From positions 1,054,001 through 1,118,000 of the forward strand of contig NZ_AP027040.1 of NCBI RefSeq assembly GCF_027924525.1: a DNA stretch of 64,000 nt, read 5' to 3'. This stretch comes from Aurantimicrobium sp. INA4. GTDB lineage: Bacteria; Actinomycetota; Actinomycetes; Actinomycetales; Microbacteriaceae. Positions 9,354-20,103 of this stretch are shown here, piece after piece (the stretch's first letter is position 1; each line of letters starts with the position of its first letter). The notes beneath the pieces were generated by a model. That model was not told where the DNA came from and searched no databases. It saw only the letters and a program-made list of their open reading frames with translations. The position numbers and the translations under genes are program-made.

Positions 9354-10262
9354 TTAGAGAAGGATTCGCACTGCAGAAGGGACGACATCCACCTCTACAG
9401 GTAGCGGCCATACGCGCTCTCCATCGGCATAAGCGACTATCCCTTCCGCATCAATTCTGACGCGTGTGCCTTGTTGAGTACTGACCTCAGGTTCTGTGAT
9501 GTGGGTTCCAGCAAAAACCCGCGGAAATAGTCTCAGGAACCGCAATTTGGACAGCGGCTTCAAAACGAAAACATCCAGCAGACCATCTTGCATGCTCGCC
9601 TGCGGTGTCACCTTCATCCCTCCACCCATGCTTGTGTTGTTTGCCACAGAAATAAGCATGGCTTTCTGAGTAGATGAAACACCATCAATAGTGATGTTGT
9701 AATCCACCGGCCTGAAAGAGAACAACTCACGCAGGAGCGCAATGATGTAACGACTCTTGCCTTGCGGTCGTTTCATGGTGTTGGCCCGCTCATTCACAAC
9801 TGCATCAAAGCCTGCAGAAAGTATGCTGGCAAACCAGCGAACCTGTGTTCCATCGCTAGAAGTGACCCGCCCCAGATCTAATCGTTGCGGTTCACGCCAC
9901 AAAGCTTCCACAAGGCTTTTTATCGCAGCAGGAATGTTTCCAACGGGCAGACCAACACCTCGCGCTAAATCGTTGCCAGTACCCGCAGGAATCACGCCAA
10001 AAGGAATAGAGGTTTGTGCAACAGCATTGACCGCTAGTGACACCATGCCATCACCACCGACGACAACGAGAGCATCTGGTGTCAAGGCAAGTGCTCGATT
10101 GACCTTTCCGGTGAGCAAATGAAAATCTTCTGCTCGAAGCTCCGTGACCTCAAAACCAGCTTGCTGGAGAGCAGAAACTGTTGCAGCTCCAGCACCGGCG
10201 TGTGCACCAAATGATGCTGTCGGGTTTATTGCCACAACAATGTGGGCGGGTGTAGAACTCAC
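9354..10262 (-). CDS. Diacylglycerol/lipid kinase family protein
   Basis: This 302-residue protein has the catalytic domain of the DagK/YegS family, which phosphorylates diacylglycerol or related lipids with ATP. It shows NPTASFG near residue 12, the glycine-rich GGDGMVSLAVNAV near 73, and PAGTGNDLARGVGLP near 93. Homologues use these for ATP and metal binding. The C-terminal part has DGLLDVFVLKPL. The frame is open upstream to 10391, but that would read through tRNA-Gln and its terminator; the GTG at 10262 gives the family N-terminus and has CATAAT 6 bases upstream. It sits alone between two tRNA genes. The substrate lipid is unknown. Confidence 0.88.
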   Translation of the reverse strand: MSSTPAHIVVAINPTASFGAHAGAGAATVSALQQAGFEVTELRAEDFHLLTGKVNRALALTPDALVVVGGDGMVSLAVNAVAQTSIPFGVIPAGTGNDLARGVGLPVGNIPAAIKSLVEALWREPQRLDLGRVTSSDGTQVRWFASILSAGFDAVVNERANTMKRPQGKSRYIIALLRELFSFRPVDYNITIDGVSSTQKAMLISVANNTSMGGGMKVTPQASMQDGLLDVFVLKPLSKLRFLRLFPRVFAGTHITEPEVSTQQGTRVRIDAEGIVAYADGERVWPLPVEVDVVPSAVRILL

Positions 10263-10268
10263 TTGATG

Positions 10269-10274
10269 ATTATG
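10269..10274 (-). promoter_or_regulatory. -10 box (CATAAT) of the lipid kinase gene
   Basis: CATAAT lies 6 bases before the GTG start, directly after the tRNA-Gln terminator. No Shine-Dalgarno sequence is seen, so leaderless transcription is likely. Confidence 0.45.
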
Positions 10275-10287
10275 GCGGTTAAATGAG

Positions 10288-10313
10288 AAAACCCTCGAAC
10301 TCTCGAGGGTTTT
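10288..10313 (-). terminator. Rho-independent terminator after tRNA-Gln
   Basis: A perfect 11-base-pair stem AAAACCCTCGA / TCGAGGGTTTT with a 4-base loop, followed on the minus strand by TTTTCTCATTT. It starts 6 bases past tRNA-Gln. Confidence 0.9.
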
Positions 10314-10318
10314 ACTTG

Positions 10319-10390
10319 CTGGGGTACCTGGACTCGAACCAAGAACAAAGGTACCAGAAACCTCCGTGTTGCCAATTACACCATACCCCA
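10319..10390 (-). tRNA. tRNA-Gln (anticodon CTG)
   Basis: A 72-base cloverleaf with acceptor TGGGGTA / TACCCCA, D arm GTG…CAC, anticodon arm GAGGT-TTCTGGT-ACCTT with anticodon CTG, and T loop GGTTCGAGTCC. It reads CAG. It lies 75 bases downstream of gltX. In actinobacteria this tRNA is first charged with Glu by GltX and then amidated by GatCAB. Confidence 0.96.
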
Positions 10391-10423
10391 CCGGGTCTGG
10401 GCTAAGCCCTGAACCGACTCCCT

Positions 10424-10453
10424 AGCCTAACCCACGAGGGCCACGCTAAACAA
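10424..10453 (-). promoter_or_regulatory. Candidate promoter of tRNA-Gln
   Basis: TTGTTT (10448-10453) and TAGGCT (10424-10429) are separated by 18 bases on the minus strand. The predicted start lies about 27 bases before the tRNA. It sits in the gap after gltX, so the tRNA could be transcribed independently. Confidence 0.45.
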
Positions 10454-10464
10454 ACTCGACAAGG

Positions 10465-11970
10465 CTAGCGTTCGTTGAAACGAACCAGACGTTCGAGGGT
10501 GTCTTTCTTCCCCAAAATCTCCATAGATTCAAACAAGGGCGGAGAGATACGGCGACCTGAAATAGCAGTTCGTAAAGGCCCGAAAGCGTTACGAGGCTTG
10601 AGCTCCAAACCTTCGATGAGCGCTTCGTTGAGAACCGCCTGAATCTTGTCATGAGTGAAGTCAGACTCAGGAATCAGTTCAAGAACATTCACGGATGCGG
10701 CGACAATTTCACCCGCATTCTCTGGGAGGCCCTTGAGCGCATCTTCGGCATAATTAATCTGAGATGCGGGTGTGAATAAGAACTCAAGTAAATCGGGGGC
10801 TTCACTCAACACGTTCATTCGTGTTTGAACCAAGGGGGCGGCCAAAGCAAGAATCTTCAGTTGTTCTTCTGAAGGATTGTTGCTCAAGACGTTCCCAGCT
10901 TGCAGATAGGGAACCATGCGAGCGGTGAAGTCCTCCACGGACAGCAATCGAATGTGGTCTCCATTGATGGCGTCCGCCTTCTTCTGATCAAAACGTGCGG
11001 GATTGGGGTTGACGTTAACCACATCAAAAGCCTTCACCATCTCCTGGATGGAGAAAACATCACGATCGTGGGACAGTGACCATCCCAACAATGCAAGGTA
11101 ATTGATCAAGCCTTCTGGAATGAATCCTCGGTCACGGTGGTGGAACAAGTTTGCTTCCGGATCACGCTTAGAAAGCTTCTTGTTTCCCTCCCCCATGACA
11201 TAAGGCAAGTGACCAAAACGTGGGATGTGGGTAGTAAATCCCGCATCAATGAGTGCGTGATACAACGCAATCTGCCTAGGAGTTGACGAAAGAAGGTCCT
11301 CACCACGTAGAACGTGTGTGACCTGCATGATTGCATCATCCACAGGGTTCACGAGGGTATACAGCGGATCGCCGTTGGGGCGAACTACGACAAAGTCGGG
11401 GAAAGACCCAGCTGGGAAGGTGATTTCTCCACGCACCAAGTCATCAAAAGTGATGTCTTCGTCTGGAACGCGAACACGAAGTGCAGGCTGACGACCTTCA
11501 GCGCGGTAAGCAGCCTTTTGTTCGTCGGTGAGTTCCCGGTCAAAGTTGTCATAGCCAACTTTGGGATCTTTACCAGCGGCAATGTTGCGCGCTTCAATCT
11601 CCTCGGGAGTAGAAAAGCTTTCATAAACACGGCCCGTTGCCTTGAGCTTTTCAATGACTTCTTTGTAGATATCTGTGCGCTGAGACTGGCGGTAGGGACC
11701 GTGCGGGCCGCCCACGTTGATACCTTCATCCCAGTCCAGGTTCAACCAGGTGAGCGCGTCAATGATTTGCTCATAACTTTCCTCGGAGTCACGCGCCGCA
11801 TCAGTGTCTTCGATGCGGAAAATAAACTTTCCGCCGGTGTGACGCGCGTAAGCCCAGTTAAACAAGGCAGTGCGCACAAGCCCTACGTGAGGAGTGCCGG
11901 TCGGCGATGGGCAAAAGCGCACGCGGACATCGCTACCGGTGGCCGTGGAAAAGGGGTAATTGGTTGTCAT
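10465..11970 (-). CDS. gltX: Glutamyl-tRNA synthetase
   Basis: GltX charges tRNA-Glu and, in bacteria without GlnRS, also mischarges tRNA-Gln for later amidation. The 501-residue class I enzyme has the HIGH-equivalent [19 protein letters not shown] near residue 22 and the KMSKS-equivalent KLSKRDPEA. The C-terminal anticodon-binding helices are present. The frame opens at 11991, but the ATG at 11970 overlaps the ilvE stop as ATGA and gives MTTNYPF as N-terminus, so I chose it. It is followed by tRNA-Gln and further on by tRNA-Glu. Confidence 0.95.
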   Translation of the reverse strand: MTTNYPFSTATGSDVRVRFCPSPTGTPHVGLVRTALFNWAYARHTGGKFIFRIEDTDAARDSEESYEQIIDALTWLNLDWDEGINVGGPHGPYRQSQRTDIYKEVIEKLKATGRVYESFSTPEEIEARNIAAGKDPKVGYDNFDRELTDEQKAAYRAEGRQPALRVRVPDEDITFDDLVRGEITFPAGSFPDFVVVRPNGDPLYTLVNPVDDAIMQVTHVLRGEDLLSSTPRQIALYHALIDAGFTTHIPRFGHLPYVMGEGNKKLSKRDPEANLFHHRDRGFIPEGLINYLALLGWSLSHDRDVFSIQEMVKAFDVVNVNPNPARFDQKKADAINGDHIRLLSVEDFTARMVPYLQAGNVLSNNPSEEQLKILALAAPLVQTRMNVLSEAPDLLEFLFTPASQINYAEDALKGLPENAGEIVAASVNVLELIPESDFTHDKIQAVLNEALIEGLELKPRNAFGPLRTAISGRRISPPLFESMEILGKKDTLERLVRFNER

Positions 11971-13079
11971 GCGTCGAGCCTGGTCATCCATCCGTGACGG
12001 TCAGGAAGACGGCCGTATTGGATGTCCGTCAGTTCTTTGCGCAAGCTCATGGTGAGCTCGCCCGCTGGAGCATCTGGGTTTCCTAAAGAAAGACCATTTG
12101 CGCCAATGAGTTGACCGATAGGAGTGATCACTGCTGCAGTGCCGCAAGCAAACACTTCCGTAATCTGACCGGAGGCAACGCCTTCCTTCCATTCGGAAAT
12201 GGGAACGGTACGTTCCTCAACCTTGAGGCCACGATCGCGTGCCAGAGTAATGACACTTTCACGAGTGATTCCCTCAAGAATTGTTCCGGTGAGCTTGGGG
12301 GTCACAATCTTGCCATCTTTGTGAACGAAGAAGACGTTCATGCCACCGAGTTCTTCCACGTTGGTGTGGGTTTCTGAATCAAGGAATAGCACCTGCGCGC
12401 AACCGTTTTCGTAAGCTTCAACCTGAGCAAGCAGGGACGACGCGTAGTTTCCACCACACTTTGCTGAACCAGTTCCACCCTTACCCGCACGGGAATATTC
12501 AGTGGTGAGCCAAATCTTTACCGGAGCAACACCCTGAGCAAAATATGCACCTGCAGGAGATGCAATGAGGTAGTAGCCAACTTTGTGTGCAGCACGAACA
12601 CCCAGGAAGGTTTCGTTCGCAATCATGAACGGACGAAGATAGAGGCTGGTCTCAGGCGCTGAGGGCACCCACTTGCCGTCAATAGCTATGAGTCGCTTGA
12701 TTGATTCAATGAAATCGGCAACTGAAAGTTCCGGCAATGCCATGCGTCGCGCTGACCGCTGCAGACGCAGAGCGTTCGCTTCGGGACGGAAGGTCCAAAT
12801 GGAGTTATCAGCGTGACGATAGGCCTTGAGCCCTTCAAAGATTTCTTGACCGTAGTGCAACACCGATGCTGCAGGGTCGAGAGTGAGTGGACCGTAGGGC
12901 TGGACATGCGCGTTGTGCCAACCCTGTTCTATGGTCCAGTCAATGGAGACCATGTGGTCTGTGAAGTGCTTACCAAAACCGGGGTCGGCAAGAATTTCCT
13001 CACGAGCAGCCTCAGCACGAGCTGAGGTTGAAGGAGTGAGTGCGAAGTTCAGCGGAAACGACGACGTTTCGGTGCTCAT
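11967..13079 (-). CDS. ilvE: Branched-chain amino acid aminotransferase
   Basis: IlvE makes the last step of valine, leucine and isoleucine synthesis, moving the amino group from glutamate to the keto acids. The 370-residue fold-type IV PLP enzyme shows [13 protein letters not shown] near residue 78, the PLP lysine in [12 protein letters not shown], the segment [20 protein letters not shown] and [12 protein letters not shown] near the C-terminus. A GGGAAG site precedes the ATG. It lies 16 bases after leuB and overlaps gltX by 4 bases. Confidence 0.95.
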   Translation of the reverse strand: MSTETSSFPLNFALTPSTSARAEAAREEILADPGFGKHFTDHMVSIDWTIEQGWHNAHVQPYGPLTLDPAASVLHYGQEIFEGLKAYRHADNSIWTFRPEANALRLQRSARRMALPELSVADFIESIKRLIAIDGKWVPSAPETSLYLRPFMIANETFLGVRAAHKVGYYLIASPAGAYFAQGVAPVKIWLTTEYSRAGKGGTGSAKCGGNYASSLLAQVEAYENGCAQVLFLDSETHTNVEELGGMNVFFVHKDGKIVTPKLTGTILEGITRESVITLARDRGLKVEERTVPISEWKEGVASGQITEVFACGTAAVITPIGQLIGANGLSLGNPDAPAGELTMSLRKELTDIQYGRLPDRHGWMTRLDA

Positions 13080-13095
13080 GATCTTCCCTTACTTT

Positions 13096-14148
13096 CTAGG
13101 ACAGTCGGGCAACAATGGCGTCGCCGATGTCACTGGTTTGACGAATGGTAGTCCCACGTTCTGAGAGGTCAGCTGCCACGGCATCATTGATGCGGGCAGC
13201 AGCCTCGGAGTATCCAAAGTGATCAAGCATGAGAGCAACAGAGAGAATTGCAGCTGTGGGATCAGCTTTTTGCTGACCAGCAATGTCCGGAGCTGAGCCG
13301 TGTACAGGCTCAAACATACTGGGGAACGCATTGGTAGGGTTGATGTTTCCACTGGCGGCCAGACCGATGCCGCCACTAATTGCAGCTGCCAGGTCAGTGA
13401 GAATATCCCCGAACAAATTGTCTGTGACGATGACATCGAAACGTGCAGGGTCTGTGACGAAAAAGATCGTGGCAGCATCGATGTGCAGGTAGTCCACGTC
13501 AACCTGAGGGTATTCAGTAGCTACAGCGTTGACGATACGGCTCCATAATGAGCCGGCGTTTACCAAGACATTTGTCTTGTGGACGAGTGTGAGCTTTTTG
13601 CGCTCTCGCTGAGCGGCTAGCTCAAATGCGTAACGAACGACGCGCTCAACACCGTGGGCAGTATTGACGGAAAGTTCGTTAGCAATTTCGAATTCTGTTC
13701 CCTGACGCAATGCCCCACCGTTACCTACGTAAGGGCCTTCGGTGCCTTCGCGAACAACAACAAAGTCAACCACGCCAGGGTTGGACAGTGGGCTGGTCAC
13801 ACCGGGGAAAATCGTGGTTGGACGCAAGTTCACATAGTGGTCAAGGCTAAAGCGAAGTTTGAGCAACAGACCACGTTCAATAATCCCGGCTGGAATACGG
13901 GGATCTCCAGGCTTACCTCCGACAGCTCCGAGCAAAATAGCTTCGTACTGTGAAATGGCAGCCAGATCCTCTTCACTGAGAACATCTCCGGTTTCGAGAT
14001 AACGATCAGCGCCGAGAGAGAAATGTGTCTTTTCAACGACAAGGTCCGCCTGTGGTGCAACAACATCCAGCACTTTGACGGCTTCGGCAATAACTTCTGG
14101 GCCGATGCCGTCCCCGGGAATAACTGCGAGCTTGAGTGTGCGTGACAT
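13096..14148 (-). CDS. leuB: 3-isopropylmalate dehydrogenase
   Basis: LeuB oxidises and decarboxylates 3-isopropylmalate with NAD+ in leucine synthesis. The 350-residue protein has [18 protein letters not shown] at the N-terminus, [15 protein letters not shown], and the metal-binding signature [17 protein letters not shown]. Its length and the glycine-rich GPYVGNGG form match the actinobacterial type. An AAGGAAG site lies just before the ATG. It sits 25 bases downstream of serA. Confidence 0.95.
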   Translation of the reverse strand: MSRTLKLAVIPGDGIGPEVIAEAVKVLDVVAPQADLVVEKTHFSLGADRYLETGDVLSEEDLAAISQYEAILLGAVGGKPGDPRIPAGIIERGLLLKLRFSLDHYVNLRPTTIFPGVTSPLSNPGVVDFVVVREGTEGPYVGNGGALRQGTEFEIANELSVNTAHGVERVVRYAFELAAQRERKKLTLVHKTNVLVNAGSLWSRIVNAVATEYPQVDVDYLHIDAATIFFVTDPARFDVIVTDNLFGDILTDLAAAISGGIGLAASGNINPTNAFPSMFEPVHGSAPDIAGQQKADPTAAILSVALMLDHFGYSEAAARINDAVAADLSERGTTIRQTSDIGDAIVARLS

Positions 14149-14173
14149 AAGACTTCCTTGAGCAGTAAAGAAA

Positions 14174-15766
14174 TTATTCGGTGATGTCTACTTCGAGCAT
14201 GACATCTGCATCGATGGCAACACGAACCTTTTCGAGTAATGACGCGGGAACAGGTGAATCAACGGTCAATACTGAAAGTGCTTTACCACCTAGGTTTTGG
14301 CGGGCAATCTGCATACCTGCGATGTTGATCTTGGCGTCGCCAAATTCTTTGCCATAAACGGCAACGATTCCGGGACGGTCGATGTATTGCATCACGATGA
14401 GGTGGTCATCGATAGGCACGTCGACTTCATAGCCATTGATTTCGACGATCTTCTCAACCTGCTTGATACCAGCCAACGTACCCGAAACTGAAACTTGAGT
14501 GCCGTCGCTGAGTGCCCCACGAATGGTCAGCATGGTTCGGTATTCAAGAGATTCTTCTTCGCGCAATTCTCGAACTTCGATGCCGCGCTGCTCGGCAAGC
14601 AGGGGTGCGTTGACATAAGAAACACTCTCGCTGACCACGTTCGTGAAAATACCCTTGAGGGCAGCAAGTTTGAGTACAGAAGTATCAAACTGTGTGATTT
14701 CACCTCGTACCTCAACATCAACCGACGTCAGTGGGCTGGTGTGAGCCAAACCAGAGAAGACTTGACCAAGCTTCTCTACCAACGGAATCGCAGGGCGAAC
14801 ATACGGGTCGATGACTCCCCCGGCAACGTTGACAGCGTCTGGAACGAGCTCACCGCTGAGAGCTAAACGAACAGACTTTGCAACAGAAATACCAGCTTTT
14901 TCTTGAGCTTCATCAGTAGAAGCGCCAAGGTGTGGAGTGGTGATGACGTTAGGCAGACCCAACAGTGGTGAACCAGTTGGTGGTTCGGACACGAAGACGT
15001 CCAAACCAGCACCGGCAATCACGTTGTTGGTGAGCGCCTCATAGAGAGCATCCTCGTCAATAAGTCCACCGCGTGCCACGTTAATGACATAGGCAGTGGG
15101 CTTCATGGCAGCAAGTTGTGCCCTGCCGATCATGCCCGTGGTTTCAGGAGTTTTGGGCATGTGGATGGTGATGAAATCAGCAGTTTCAATCAGCTCATCT
15201 AATGAGAGCAGTTGAACACCGAGTTGCTGTGCCCGGGCTGAGGTGACGTAGGGGTCATAGGCTACAACTTTGGTGCCGAAGGACTGCATACGAGCTGCAA
15301 TGAGTGCACCAATACGACCCAGACCGATGATTCCGACGGTCTTTTCATAGAGTTCGGTTCCGGTGTAAGCGCTACGCTTCCACTTACCTTCCGCCAATGC
15401 TGCGTGAGCAGCCGGAATGTGGCGAGCCAGGCTGAGGATATGTCCGCAGGTCAACTCCGCTGCAGAAATGATGTTTGAGGTGGGGGCGTTGACCACCATG
15501 ACACCGGCAGCCGTTGCGCTCTTGATGTCAACGTTGTCGAGGCCTACACCGGCACGTGCAATGACCTTGAGGTTAGGGGCCGCAGCTAGAACTTCGGCAT
15601 CAACCTGGGTAGCCGAGCGAACCAGGATTGCATTGGCGGAGTGAACAGCTTCTAAGAGTGCTGGACGATCCGTTCCGTCAACTACCCGCACGTCAAAGTC
15701 TGGGCCGAGGGCTTCAATTGTTGCGGGAGAGAGTTCTTCAGCAATGAGGACGACAGGCTTTGACAC
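14174..15766 (-). CDS. serA: D-3-phosphoglycerate dehydrogenase
   Basis: SerA starts serine synthesis by oxidising 3-phosphoglycerate. The 530-residue protein is the long form: substrate/NAD domains with GVGLDNVDI, the dinucleotide loop [26 protein letters not shown] and the catalytic His in [12 protein letters not shown], then an intervening domain and a C-terminal ACT domain ([14 protein letters not shown]…[10 protein letters not shown]). In relatives the ACT and intervening domains give serine feedback control. The start is GTG with AAGGA 10 bases before it. It is placed amid the ilv/leu genes. Confidence 0.95.
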   Translation of the reverse strand: MSKPVVLIAEELSPATIEALGPDFDVRVVDGTDRPALLEAVHSANAILVRSATQVDAEVLAAAPNLKVIARAGVGLDNVDIKSATAAGVMVVNAPTSNIISAAELTCGHILSLARHIPAAHAALAEGKWKRSAYTGTELYEKTVGIIGLGRIGALIAARMQSFGTKVVAYDPYVTSARAQQLGVQLLSLDELIETADFITIHMPKTPETTGMIGRAQLAAMKPTAYVINVARGGLIDEDALYEALTNNVIAGAGLDVFVSEPPTGSPLLGLPNVITTPHLGASTDEAQEKAGISVAKSVRLALSGELVPDAVNVAGGVIDPYVRPAIPLVEKLGQVFSGLAHTSPLTSVDVEVRGEITQFDTSVLKLAALKGIFTNVVSESVSYVNAPLLAEQRGIEVRELREEESLEYRTMLTIRGALSDGTQVSVSGTLAGIKQVEKIVEINGYEVDVPIDDHLIVMQYIDRPGIVAVYGKEFGDAKINIAGMQIARQNLGGKALSVLTVDSPVPASLLEKVRVAIDADVMLEVDITE

Positions 15767-15840
15767 GAGAAATGGTTCCTTAACTAACTTTTCGCACGAG
15801 AAGACTCAAGTCTACCCGAGCACTTTCGGGCGAAATTGCC

Positions 15841-16179
15841 CTAACTAACACTGAAAATGAGGAAAGCGTTGGTGCCCAACACCAGGTCTACGCCAATCAC
15901 GGCTGACACACTCAAAGCCACAATGAAAATGACAAAACTTGGGAGCAGTTTCTTTTTTCTGGAGACCCACAACGCCAGAAAAAACAAAACTAGCGGCGCA
16001 AGTATTCCGAGGATGATGGCGAACCATCCAAAGACACTCAGCCCAATACCCAAAGAGAAACTTTGCGAGAGTACGCCGAAAAAGTTACCAATGCCTTCCC
16101 ACACGTCATAGGCAAAAAACAGGGCAAAAATGGCAACCAAGATCCAGCCTGTTATGCCGCGACGAATTTTCTGTTCCAT
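15841..16179 (-). CDS. Small membrane protein, unknown function
   Basis: I do not recognise this 112-residue protein. It has three likely membrane segments (near residues 9-28, 42-66 and 77-99) separated by short charged loops, including SRKKK between the second and third. It begins MEQKIRRG and has no signal cleavage site or known motif. The ATG at 16179 is 2 bases after the stop of the upstream gene; the open frame above it overlaps that gene and is not believed. The two small membrane proteins probably act or at least are made together. Confidence 0.7.
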   Translation of the reverse strand: MEQKIRRGITGWILVAIFALFFAYDVWEGIGNFFGVLSQSFSLGIGLSVFGWFAIILGILAPLVLFFLALWVSRKKKLLPSFVIFIVALSVSAVIGVDLVLGTNAFLIFSVS

Positions 16180-16181
16180 CA

Positions 16182-16628
16182 CTAACCCGCCCAAGCGAGG
16201 TAGGGCCATGGAATGAGCACGAATGCTCCAAGAAGCAAGTACACCATTCGCTTTGTTACCGAGCTTGTTAATCCGAGGTAAAGCACGGCTGCAAACCAGA
16301 GCGAAGGGGCAGCAACTGCCAGCCACAATCCCAACACAAACATGCTGTTGCCCAATGGGTCAGCTATTTGCGTGGGATTACGCAGAGCGGTAATCAACCA
16401 CGCAACGCTGTAGAGCAGATATATGCCACCAAAAATGCCAAAGCCAACCAAAGCAATCGAGCTCAGGCCGGTCTGAACATTTTCGCCGGTGCCGTCTCCT
16501 GCTTCTTTTGTGGAGGAATTAACAGAAGATGCGCCGCGTGCATCACGTTTGGCACTCTGTGGTGCCCCAGTGACCAGGCGATCTTCATCGCCTGCCCAAC
16601 TGAGGGCATCATCTTCATGAGTACTCAT
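16182..16628 (-). CDS. Membrane protein with an acidic, disordered N-terminus
   Basis: The 148-residue product has a polar, probably disordered first 55 residues (MSTHEDDALSWAGDEDRLV…, rich in D, E, S, G) and three hydrophobic segments near 57-78, 92-112 and 119-145. From memory, similar short proteins in Microbacteriaceae carry the label 'DNA polymerase III subunit gamma/tau', which nothing here supports. I take the ATG at 16628; the upstream extension to 16715 is antisense-like low-quality sequence. It lies between ilvC and the next small membrane protein gene. Confidence 0.7.
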   Translation of the reverse strand: MSTHEDDALSWAGDEDRLVTGAPQSAKRDARGASSVNSSTKEAGDGTGENVQTGLSSIALVGFGIFGGIYLLYSVAWLITALRNPTQIADPLGNSMFVLGLWLAVAAPSLWFAAVLYLGLTSSVTKRMVYLLLGAFVLIPWPYLAWAG

Positions 16629-16666
16629 GTGTGACGCGCGCGGCGCATCCTCTCTGTAGCTAATGA

Positions 16667-17737
<1,071 letters not shown>

Positions 17738-18247
17738 TTAGTTTTTGAACACACGCTCGGTGATGGATTTACTTCCACGACCAATCGCAATCGCGCCAGA
17801 CTGTGCAATCTCTTTGATTCCATAAGGTTCAAGCACCTTGAGGAATGCTGAAATCTTTGCGCCATTACCGGTTACTTCGATCACCAGGGCATCATTTGCC
17901 ACATCAACTACTCGGGCACGGAAAAGCGTCACAGCTTCGAGAACCTGCGAACGAGTTGAATTATCAACGCGAACCTTGATGAGCATGTGGTCGCGCATGA
18001 CGGACTGTTCAGGATCCAGTTCAACAATCTTGATCACGTTGATGAGTTTGTTGAGCTGTTTGGTGATCTGCTCCAGCGGTAGGTTCTCAACATCCACCAC
18101 AACGGTGATGCGCGAGAGGCCTTCTATTTCGCTGTGACCTACCGCAAGAGATTCAATGTTGAATCCGCGACGAGCAAACAAACCTGCAACGCGAGTTAGC
18201 AAACCTGGCTTGTCCTCAACGAGGAGGCTTAGAACGTGGGTACTCAT
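17738..18247 (-). CDS. ilvN: Acetolactate synthase small (regulatory) subunit
   Basis: This 169-residue regulatory subunit activates IlvB and gives feedback inhibition by valine. The N-terminal ACT domain is clear (HVLSLLVEDKPGLLTRVAGLFARRGFNIESL), followed by the C-terminal small-subunit domain (RDHMLIKVRVD…VIEVTGNGAKISAFLKVLEPYGI). A GGAGG site lies before the ATG. It lies 15 bases after ilvB. Confidence 0.96.
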   Translation of the reverse strand: MSTHVLSLLVEDKPGLLTRVAGLFARRGFNIESLAVGHSEIEGLSRITVVVDVENLPLEQITKQLNKLINVIKIVELDPEQSVMRDHMLIKVRVDNSTRSQVLEAVTLFRARVVDVANDALVIEVTGNGAKISAFLKVLEPYGIKEIAQSGAIAIGRGSKSITERVFKN

Positions 18248-18262
18248 AGTCTTTCCTCCCCC

Positions 18263-20059
18263 TTATTCGTCGGTATCCCACGTCGGAGCGTGGTCCCTGG
18301 CGTATTGGACATAACTGTTGCTGACTCCCTGAGGAACCATCGGCCACACCATTGAATCTGCACTGACGACAAAGTCAATCACCACAGGACGGTCGTTGGT
18401 CTCAAGAGCAAGCTTGATGGCGGCGTCGATTTCTTCTTCCTTGGTGACGCGAATGCCCAGGGCACCATATGCGTCAGCTAGCTTGACGAAATCTGGAACA
18501 CGAATGGTGTCGTGACCGGTGTTCAAGTCAGTGTTGGAGTATCGACCGTCATAGAACAGTGTCTGCCACTGGCGAACCATACCCAATGAGGAGTTGTTGA
18601 TGACGGCAACTTTGATGGGGATGTTGTTGATAGTGCAGGTAGCCAATTCTTGGTTGGTCATTTGGAAGCAACCATCACCGTCAATCGCCCAGACGATTCG
18701 GTCGGGTTCACCCACCTTGGCTCCCATAGCGGCAGGAACGGAATATCCCATGGTTCCAGCACCACCAGAGTTCAGCCACGCGTTGGGACGCTCGTACTTG
18801 ATGAACTGGGCAGCCCACATTTGGTGCTGTCCAACACCGGAGGTGTAAATGGCTTCTGGGCCGGAAAGTTCACCGATGCGCGTAATGATGTGCTGAGGCG
18901 CTAATAAGCCGTCTGTGGGCTCTGCATAGCCAAGAGGGTACTCTTCACGCAGAGAATTGAGGGTGCTCCACCACTCACTGAAGTCTGCTTTCTTCGCTCC
19001 AGGGGTTTCTTTATAGACCTCAATAAGGTCAGAAATAACGTCCTTGAGATCTCCCACGATGGGAACTTCTGCAGCACGAATCTTGCCGATTTCAGCAGGA
19101 TCAATATCAACGTGAATAACTTTGGCATTGGGGGCAAACAGAGAGGCTTTACCGGTGACACGGTCATCGAAACGCGCACCCAGGGTAATCAACAGATCAG
19201 CATCCTGCAGAGCAAGAACAGCAGGAACAGTTCCGTGCATACCTGGCATACCGAGGTTGTTTTCGTGGCTGTCGGGGAATGCACCTCGAGCCATCAGCGT
19301 GGTTACTACTGGTGCTCCCACGAGGTTCACAAGCTCGAGCAGTTCAGCGGAGGCACCCGAGCGGATGATTCCACCACCGACATAGAACACGGGCTTCTTG
19401 GCTTCAACAATCAGGTCTGCTGCTGCTTGGATCTGCTTGCCGTGTGCCTTGGTAACTGGACGGTAGCCAGGGAGGTCAATGCTAGGCGGCCACACAAAGG
19501 GCGCAAGTGCCTGTTGAGCATCCTTCGTGATGTCAACGAGGACAGGGCCTGGACGTCCTGTGGATGCAATGTGGTACGCCGCGGAAATAGTGGCAGGAAT
19601 GTCTTCTGCCTTGGTTACCAAGAAAGAGTGCTTGGTAATGGGCATCGTGATTCCCACAATGTCTGCCTCTTGGAAGGCGTCTGTCCCCATCAGGTGAGAG
19701 AACACCTGGCCGGTAATGGCCAATAGTGGAACAGAGTCCATGTAGGCGTCAGCAATGGCGGTCACTAGGTTTGTCGCACCTGGACCAGAGGTCGCGATGC
19801 AGACACCAGTTTTTCCGGTTGCCGAAGCGTAACCTTGAGCCGCGTGGCCTGCACCTTGCTCGTGACGGACCAGAATGTGGCGCAATTTCTTGGAATCCAT
19901 CAGTGGGTCATAGACCGGCAGGATGGCGCCACCGGGCAGACCGAATACATCGGTTACGCCGAGGAGCTCCAGCGAGCGCACAACAGCTTCTGCACCGGTC
20001 ATTTCAGGCGCGGTGGAGGAAGCGCTAGGCGCGGATGTGGGGAGTGATTCCGTAGACAT
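18263..20059 (-). CDS. ilvB: Acetolactate synthase large subunit
   Basis: IlvB is the thiamine-diphosphate and FAD enzyme that condenses pyruvate with pyruvate or 2-oxobutyrate, the shared first step of branched-chain synthesis. The 598-residue protein has [14 protein letters not shown], the catalytic Glu region [24 protein letters not shown], and the TPP-binding [15 protein letters not shown]…VINN. The N-terminal 20 residues are Ser/Ala/Thr-rich and not conserved. It is 44 bases downstream of ilvD; AAGGGA lies 7 bases before the ATG, and no leader-peptide attenuator can be made out. Confidence 0.96.
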   Translation of the reverse strand: MSTESLPTSAPSASSTAPEMTGAEAVVRSLELLGVTDVFGLPGGAILPVYDPLMDSKKLRHILVRHEQGAGHAAQGYASATGKTGVCIATSGPGATNLVTAIADAYMDSVPLLAITGQVFSHLMGTDAFQEADIVGITMPITKHSFLVTKAEDIPATISAAYHIASTGRPGPVLVDITKDAQQALAPFVWPPSIDLPGYRPVTKAHGKQIQAAADLIVEAKKPVFYVGGGIIRSGASAELLELVNLVGAPVVTTLMARGAFPDSHENNLGMPGMHGTVPAVLALQDADLLITLGARFDDRVTGKASLFAPNAKVIHVDIDPAEIGKIRAAEVPIVGDLKDVISDLIEVYKETPGAKKADFSEWWSTLNSLREEYPLGYAEPTDGLLAPQHIITRIGELSGPEAIYTSGVGQHQMWAAQFIKYERPNAWLNSGGAGTMGYSVPAAMGAKVGEPDRIVWAIDGDGCFQMTNQELATCTINNIPIKVAVINNSSLGMVRQWQTLFYDGRYSNTDLNTGHDTIRVPDFVKLADAYGALGIRVTKEEEIDAAIKLALETNDRPVVIDFVVSADSMVWPMVPQGVSNSYVQYARDHAPTWDTDE

Positions 20060-20103
20060 CGTGAATCCCTTAATGTGAGAAAGCGAAAAGTGATCGGGCG
20101 TCG

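Noticed and set aside
10263..10391. Longer lipid kinase frame starting at 10391
   Set aside because: It would translate tRNA-Gln and its terminator.
20060..20103. Attenuator before ilvB
   Set aside because: The 44-base gap holds no run of branched-chain codons or stable hairpin.
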